From positions 1 to 7,632 of the forward strand of contig CAZMYO010000055.1 of assembly GCA_964570525.1 (NCBI GenBank): a stretch of 7,632 nucleotides of DNA, written 5' to 3'. This stretch comes from CAZMYO01 sp964570525 (GTDB taxonomy: Bacteria > Patescibacteriota > Patescibacteriia > Magasanikbacterales > GWA2-37-8). The translations under genes and the position numbers were made by a program. The notes under the pieces were generated by a model. That model was not told the DNA's origin, searched no databases, and was given only the letters and a program-made list of their open reading frames with translations. Each line of letters opens with the position of its first letter. Position 1 is the first letter of the stretch. Positions 4,317 through 7,632 of this stretch are shown one piece after another.

Positions 4317-7300
4317 ATCACCGCCACCTCGCGAAGTTTTAGAAGCCGCCAAAGCCGATGTCGGTTTAAACGCGTCCGAGCGTCAAGCGATAGCGCTTTA
4401 TGCCGATCTGCGTCGCCGTTCCCAAGAGCTACGTAAGGCCACGCTCAATTTAGAATTGCCAGGCGCTACCGAAGCGATGCGTTCCGTGTATAACGAACAG
4501 ACCGCTCTCGTCCAACGTGAAGCTAAAGGAGAAGAAGGCGTCGCGGCAGAAGTGGTTGAGGCATCAAAAGACAAGATAAACGAACTTTTGGAAAAAGCCG
4601 TCTCGATCGGCGAATTATTCCCGGAGCTGGCGGCCTTGTGCTACGCCGAAGCGGCTAAGGTGCGCCAAGTGTCTTCTGCTCGACATGAATCAGTTGAAGT
4701 GTCGATAGATTATCTTTTGACGCTAGCGCGTGAAGCAAGCGATCACACCCAAGAGCTGCCAAAAACAGCTCCAAGCAGTCTCTTGGCCGATGCGATGATT
4801 CTCGGCACAGAGCAACGTCTGGCCACAGAAACGCCTTTGCCAAGCCATGACAAAGTCGCACGAGCCGCTACGACCGATCAGGCGCTGATGGCGGACTGGG
4901 CGCTGGTCTTGCCGGAAAAAGATCGATCTGACTTTTTATCCTTATTCCCAAACGATGCCGTCCGCGGAAAAATCGGACGGGAAATTGATCTTGCTTTGGC
5001 ACCTCGCCTGCACCAGGCGGTGGTAGAAAAAGAAGGCGAAGAGCCGACCCAGCGGCTTAAAGTACGGAGCCGCCTGTTTCAGGAATTGAAATCGACTGTT
5101 GAGCTACCGAAAGCGGACGACAAAATCATCGCACGAAAACTTGCCGAAGCGTTGGGAACGCTCGGTGAGGATACGCGCCAACTGCTTTTGGAGCTTGTCC
5201 GCGACGCGACGGAAGATACTGATCGGAAAACGGCCGAACAGCCAGGGCACATTCCGCGGGTAATTAAAGTATTTTTAGACAATTTCGATGATTGGCGCGG
5301 CAACGACGTGGTGCTCCGCCTGGCGGGCGATGTCGGACTTAATAGCCACCTGGCAATATATTTGCTCGGCAAATTAGTTGAAAAAGGATACCTGCCGAAG
5401 GATATAAAGGAATGGTGGCAGGAACAAAAGGCGGTCGGAAAAATACAGCGAAAAAAATTTGCCGAAGGTAAACGCGTCCCCGCGGCCGTGGATGACGAAG
5501 GACGCCGTTTGGAAGTTATTCGCGGCGTGGTTACGGATTTGGGCGTGATGCCGAGCCGCGAGATTTTGGCATTTATTCATGACGACAAAAATTGGAAAAC
5601 AAAAAATATTGCTGATCGCGTTGCCGAAATCCGCTCCCGCCAAGCGGAATTTGATAAACTCACTGACAGTCGCGACCTAATTAAACATCTGCACGGCGAC
5701 CCAAAAGCCGCCATGATATTTTATCTGCTCCACGGCGGCGACGATCACTTTAACCTGATTAACAACTATAGTTTTGAAAAATTCAAGGCGATGCTGGCGC
5801 AGATTGTCGAATTAAAAATTCACCCAAAGCCTATCCAACAATTTGAATCCGCCCTGCAAAAAGGCGGCATCGCCAAAGCCGAGAGCGCGTCCGTCGTCGA
5901 GCGCTTAAAAACCGGTCATTTTCCGCTGGCCAACGCCGAACCAGCATACCAGTCAGTCAGTTTTGAGGTCAGTGAAAACGCGGCGGTCAAAAATGCCAAC
6001 GTGGAAATTGGGCGGGTGCTCGGGAAAAATGAACTGGGCGTGGTTCTGCTCTTTCCGCTCTACCGAGAGTGGCTGAAACAGACGGAGAGCGATAGGGCGG
6101 GAGCGTTACTCGAAAAAATGGCTACCGCGTCAACCATGGCCGATCGCGGCGTGTTGATGGCCGAAATCGAAAAGGATTTTCCAGATTTCCGGAATCGCGC
6201 CAAGCAAGAATTGGAAGATGATTGGAAAAAACTTGGCGAAAAAATGCTGCTGGAAGTAACGCTGGATAATGTTTTTGACGAAGAGCGGGTGCCAATTCGC
6301 GGTGAAGAACTTTTGCCGCGCTTAGATGCCAAGCGGTTGGATTTAAAAAAATTAAAAAAGGATTTACTAGTGGCCTTAAAGGGTGGCAATGAACGAGCCA
6401 AGCGGGTAATGAGCGAAATCGGTAAAAAGAAAAAAGCTTTGGCGAACTTACGCGCGGGATTGGAGAGACAGACTGATGAGGTTGGAAGGAATAAGTTGGA
6501 TGGACAGATAACCAATATCGAAGCTGAACTGCAAAAGCTTGAGGAAGAGCGAGCATTGGTGTCAAACATGAGCGTGGAAGATCGCTTTGCCGATTTGCCG
6601 CCAGAGGAGAGGCGAAAAAAGATTGAAGAACTAGGCAAAGAAATTATTGCCGTTACGGAAAAATCTCCCAGCGCCATTTTTACCTACATCACCATGCAAG
6701 TACTCGGCGAAGAGCGTCTTCTCGAGAGCGATGTCGCCTTGGTGCAAGAGTTGGAAAGCCATTTGCAAGGCCCATTTCAAACCATTCAGGATGCCGTTAC
6801 TTACCAAAAACCACTGGCCCGTGGTGCCGAAAAAAAGCGCCAGCAGGTTGGCCTGCGCTTTGTTGATAAAGGCAAACAACTGATGCACCTGGTGCGCTTT
6901 GCCGACAGCAAAATTTGCTGTTTTTCCAGCAATAATTACGAAATGATTGTCCAACATGGCGTACCGAACAAGCTATGGGTGGCATCCGTCATTGCCGACC
7001 CGCTGTCGTTTGTCGTTTCGATGGAATTGCCAAACGCGATTGGCAATGAAGCACAAAAACAAGAACCGCGCGAAAACCTAGGATTCATGTTTGCCAGTTT
7101 CGCGGTGAATGAGGGTGGCGAACTGGGGATGATGAATAACGGCATCTACTATGCTCCCGGCATTGAAAATGGCGAACAGGTGCGCGCCATTCTTGACGGC
7201 GTTAAAAGAATGTTTAAGGGACTGCCCATAAAAACCTCGGCTATCGCCAGCCAGCACGGCGGATCAATAAAAATGCCGGAAGGATTTACTAATGACCCTG

Positions 7301-7440
7301 TCACCCTGACGCGCCTCCGAGCACTTGATGATGGCGCCGGACAGCCGGAGACAAAAATTTATGATGACCTCGGCACAGGGAGCAATCTGAATCAATCGAT
7401 GCTCTACGGCGGGCATGTCTGGCATGAAGATATAGAATAA
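4306..7440 (+). CDS. Large helical/coiled-coil protein of unknown function, coupled to RT
   Basis: 1044 aa; not recognised as a named family. The first ~660 residues look mainly helical and charged, without signal peptide or membrane segments. A strong Lys/Glu-rich coiled-coil lies at about 672-785. From about 835 the composition changes to a mixed, probably globular C-terminal domain with a CC pair (871-872), ADPLSFVVSMELP (~894-906), an HGG (984-986), IYDDLGT (1018-1024) and a terminal GGHVWHED. The ATG overlaps the RT stop by 11 bases, suggesting translational coupling and co-expression with the DGR. It begins MTRESPPPREV, and the SPPP resembles the start of both target proteins. It ends 3 bases before a terminator hairpin. 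It could be a partner of the diversified targets, an effector, or an unrelated host gene that the DGR lies beside. Reality of the gene is secure given its length; function is open. Confidence 0.85.
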   Translation: MTRESPPPREVLEAAKADVGLNASERQAIALYADLRRRSQELRKATLNLELPGATEAMRSVYNEQTALVQREAKGEEGVAAEVVEASKDKINELLEKAVSIGELFPELAALCYAEAAKVRQVSSARHESVEVSIDYLLTLAREASDHTQELPKTAPSSLLADAMILGTEQRLATETPLPSHDKVARAATTDQALMADWALVLPEKDRSDFLSLFPNDAVRGKIGREIDLALAPRLHQAVVEKEGEEPTQRLKVRSRLFQELKSTVELPKADDKIIARKLAEALGTLGEDTRQLLLELVRDATEDTDRKTAEQPGHIPRVIKVFLDNFDDWRGNDVVLRLAGDVGLNSHLAIYLLGKLVEKGYLPKDIKEWWQEQKAVGKIQRKKFAEGKRVPAAVDDEGRRLEVIRGVVTDLGVMPSREILAFIHDDKNWKTKNIADRVAEIRSRQAEFDKLTDSRDLIKHLHGDPKAAMIFYLLHGGDDHFNLINNYSFEKFKAMLAQIVELKIHPKPIQQFESALQKGGIAKAESASVVERLKTGHFPLANAEPAYQSVSFEVSENAAVKNANVEIGRVLGKNELGVVLLFPLYREWLKQTESDRAGALLEKMATASTMADRGVLMAEIEKDFPDFRNRAKQELEDDWKKLGEKMLLEVTLDNVFDEERVPIRGEELLPRLDAKRLDLKKLKKDLLVALKGGNERAKRVMSEIGKKKKALANLRAGLERQTDEVGRNKLDGQITNIEAELQKLEEERALVSNMSVEDRFADLPPEERRKKIEELGKEIIAVTEKSPSAIFTYITMQVLGEERLLESDVALVQELESHLQGPFQTIQDAVTYQKPLARGAEKKRQQVGLRFVDKGKQLMHLVRFADSKICCFSSNNYEMIVQHGVPNKLWVASVIADPLSFVVSMELPNAIGNEAQKQEPRENLGFMFASFAVNEGGELGMMNNGIYYAPGIENGEQVRAILDGVKRMFKGLPIKTSAIASQHGGSIKMPEGFTNDPVTLTRLRALDDGAGQPETKIYDDLGTGSNLNQSMLYGGHVWHEDIE

Positions 7441-7443
7441 TGG

Positions 7444-7473
7444 AAAAGAGTGGCCTTCAAAGCCACTCTTTTT
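7444..7473. terminator. Bidirectional intrinsic terminator
   Basis: An 11-bp perfect stem, AAAAGAGTGGC (7444-7454) with GCCACTCTTTT (7462-7472), around a 7-base loop, followed by T on the + strand. On the - strand the stem end also reads as a short T run. It lies between the stop of the 1044-aa gene and the stop of the convergent third target, so it can serve both. Confidence 0.85.
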
Positions 7474-7556
7474 AAATAAAATCCCAAACCCAAATTGTAA
7501 AGAAAACCAAACCCTAAACTTTAAGTTTCCCCATCCTCACCGCGGGGGCGACCCCG
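7463..7556. repeat. 94-bp inverted repeat, right copy
   Basis: Perfect reverse complement of 2543-2636. It comprises the right arm of the terminator, the 3' flank, stop and last codons of the third target, and the invariant end of VR3. Unlike the left copy, it is followed by the other half of the terminator hairpin. Confidence 0.95.
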
Positions 7557-7632
7557 CAGTGCCCATTCACGTTCGTCGGAACGCTCCCGTTCAGGTAAGC
7601 CCGCCGAGGGACACGGTACCAGAAACCGTTCG
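7514..7632 (-). CDS. DGR target protein 3, C-terminal end only (runs off window)
   Basis: The last 38 sense codons plus stop of a third target gene, read leftward from the window edge. The visible residues start NGFWYRVPRRAYLNG and end GVAPAVRMGKLKV, the same tail as target 2. Only the variable domain is inside the window, so the N-terminal domain cannot be compared. It converges on the 1044-aa gene and shares its terminator. Its VR differs from the TR only at adenines, so it is, or has been, an active target of the same TR despite lying on the opposite strand about 4.5 kb away. Confidence 0.93.
   Translation of the reverse strand, partial: NGFWYRVPRRAYLNGSVPTNVNGHCGVAPAVRMGKLKV
7534..7632 (-). 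repeat. Variable repeat 3 (VR3), partial
   Basis: The 99 visible bases align to TR positions 17-115. There are 12 mismatches, all at TR adenines (5 to T, 4 to G, 3 to C). The GC-rich invariant end is intact. The first 16 bases lie beyond the window. Confidence 0.96.

Noticed and set aside
6060..6677. 205-aa Ser-rich open frame on the - strand
   Set aside because: Antisense shadow of the Lys/Glu-rich coiled-coil of the 1044-aa gene; serine-rich composition is the expected by-product.
1..7632. CRISPR array, tRNA, rRNA or insertion sequence
   Set aside because: No regularly spaced repeat-spacer units, no cloverleaf-like or rRNA-like sequence and no transposase were seen; the repeats present are explained by TR and VRs.

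Overview
The window is dominated by a diversity-generating retroelement (DGR). The visible parts are two complete tandem target genes on the + strand, each ending in a variable repeat (VR1, VR2). After them come one template repeat (TR), an Avd-like four-helix-bundle gene on the opposite strand, and a reverse transcriptase (RT). A third VR is cut off by the right window edge and lies on the - strand. Across 115 bases, VR1 and VR2 differ from the TR only where the TR has A (14 and 16 sites). The 99 visible bases of VR3 differ at 12 further sites, all A. That 42/42 adenine-specific pattern is the hallmark of DGR mutagenesis.

Layout: 1-582 is non-coding, AT-rich DNA with a GTTGAAC half-site cluster, a 114-base tract without any G, and a G-quadruplex-like run. 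583-1557 and 1614-2585 are paralogous target genes. 2586-2866 is non-coding and leads into the TR at 2867-2981. 2983-3327 (-) is the Avd-like gene. 3311-4316 is the RT, split into two reading frames at a (GA)8G microsatellite that separates the catalytic Asp of motif A from the YGDD of motif C. 4306-7440 is a very large helical/coiled-coil protein of unknown function whose start overlaps the RT stop. It ends at a hairpin terminator shared with the convergent third target gene (7514 to beyond 7632).

How it should work: RNA containing the TR is reverse transcribed by RT plus Avd with errors at adenines, and the cDNA replaces VR sequence in the targets, diversifying a C-terminal lectin-like binding surface. 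The most unusual points are the GA repeat, whose length decides whether the RT is one protein (a possible on/off switch for mutagenesis); a 94-bp perfect inverted repeat made from the ends of targets 2 and 3, which brackets the TR-Avd-RT-large-ORF cassette and could let it invert; an Avd gene antisense to the DNA between TR and RT; and the large protein coupled to the RT.

Organism: the standard bacterial code fits (TAA, TAG and TGA all used as stops). No gene has a clear Shine-Dalgarno sequence. The target and RT sequences resemble those of DGRs common in the candidate phyla radiation (Patescibacteria). That assignment is inference from family resemblance, not proven by a marker gene.
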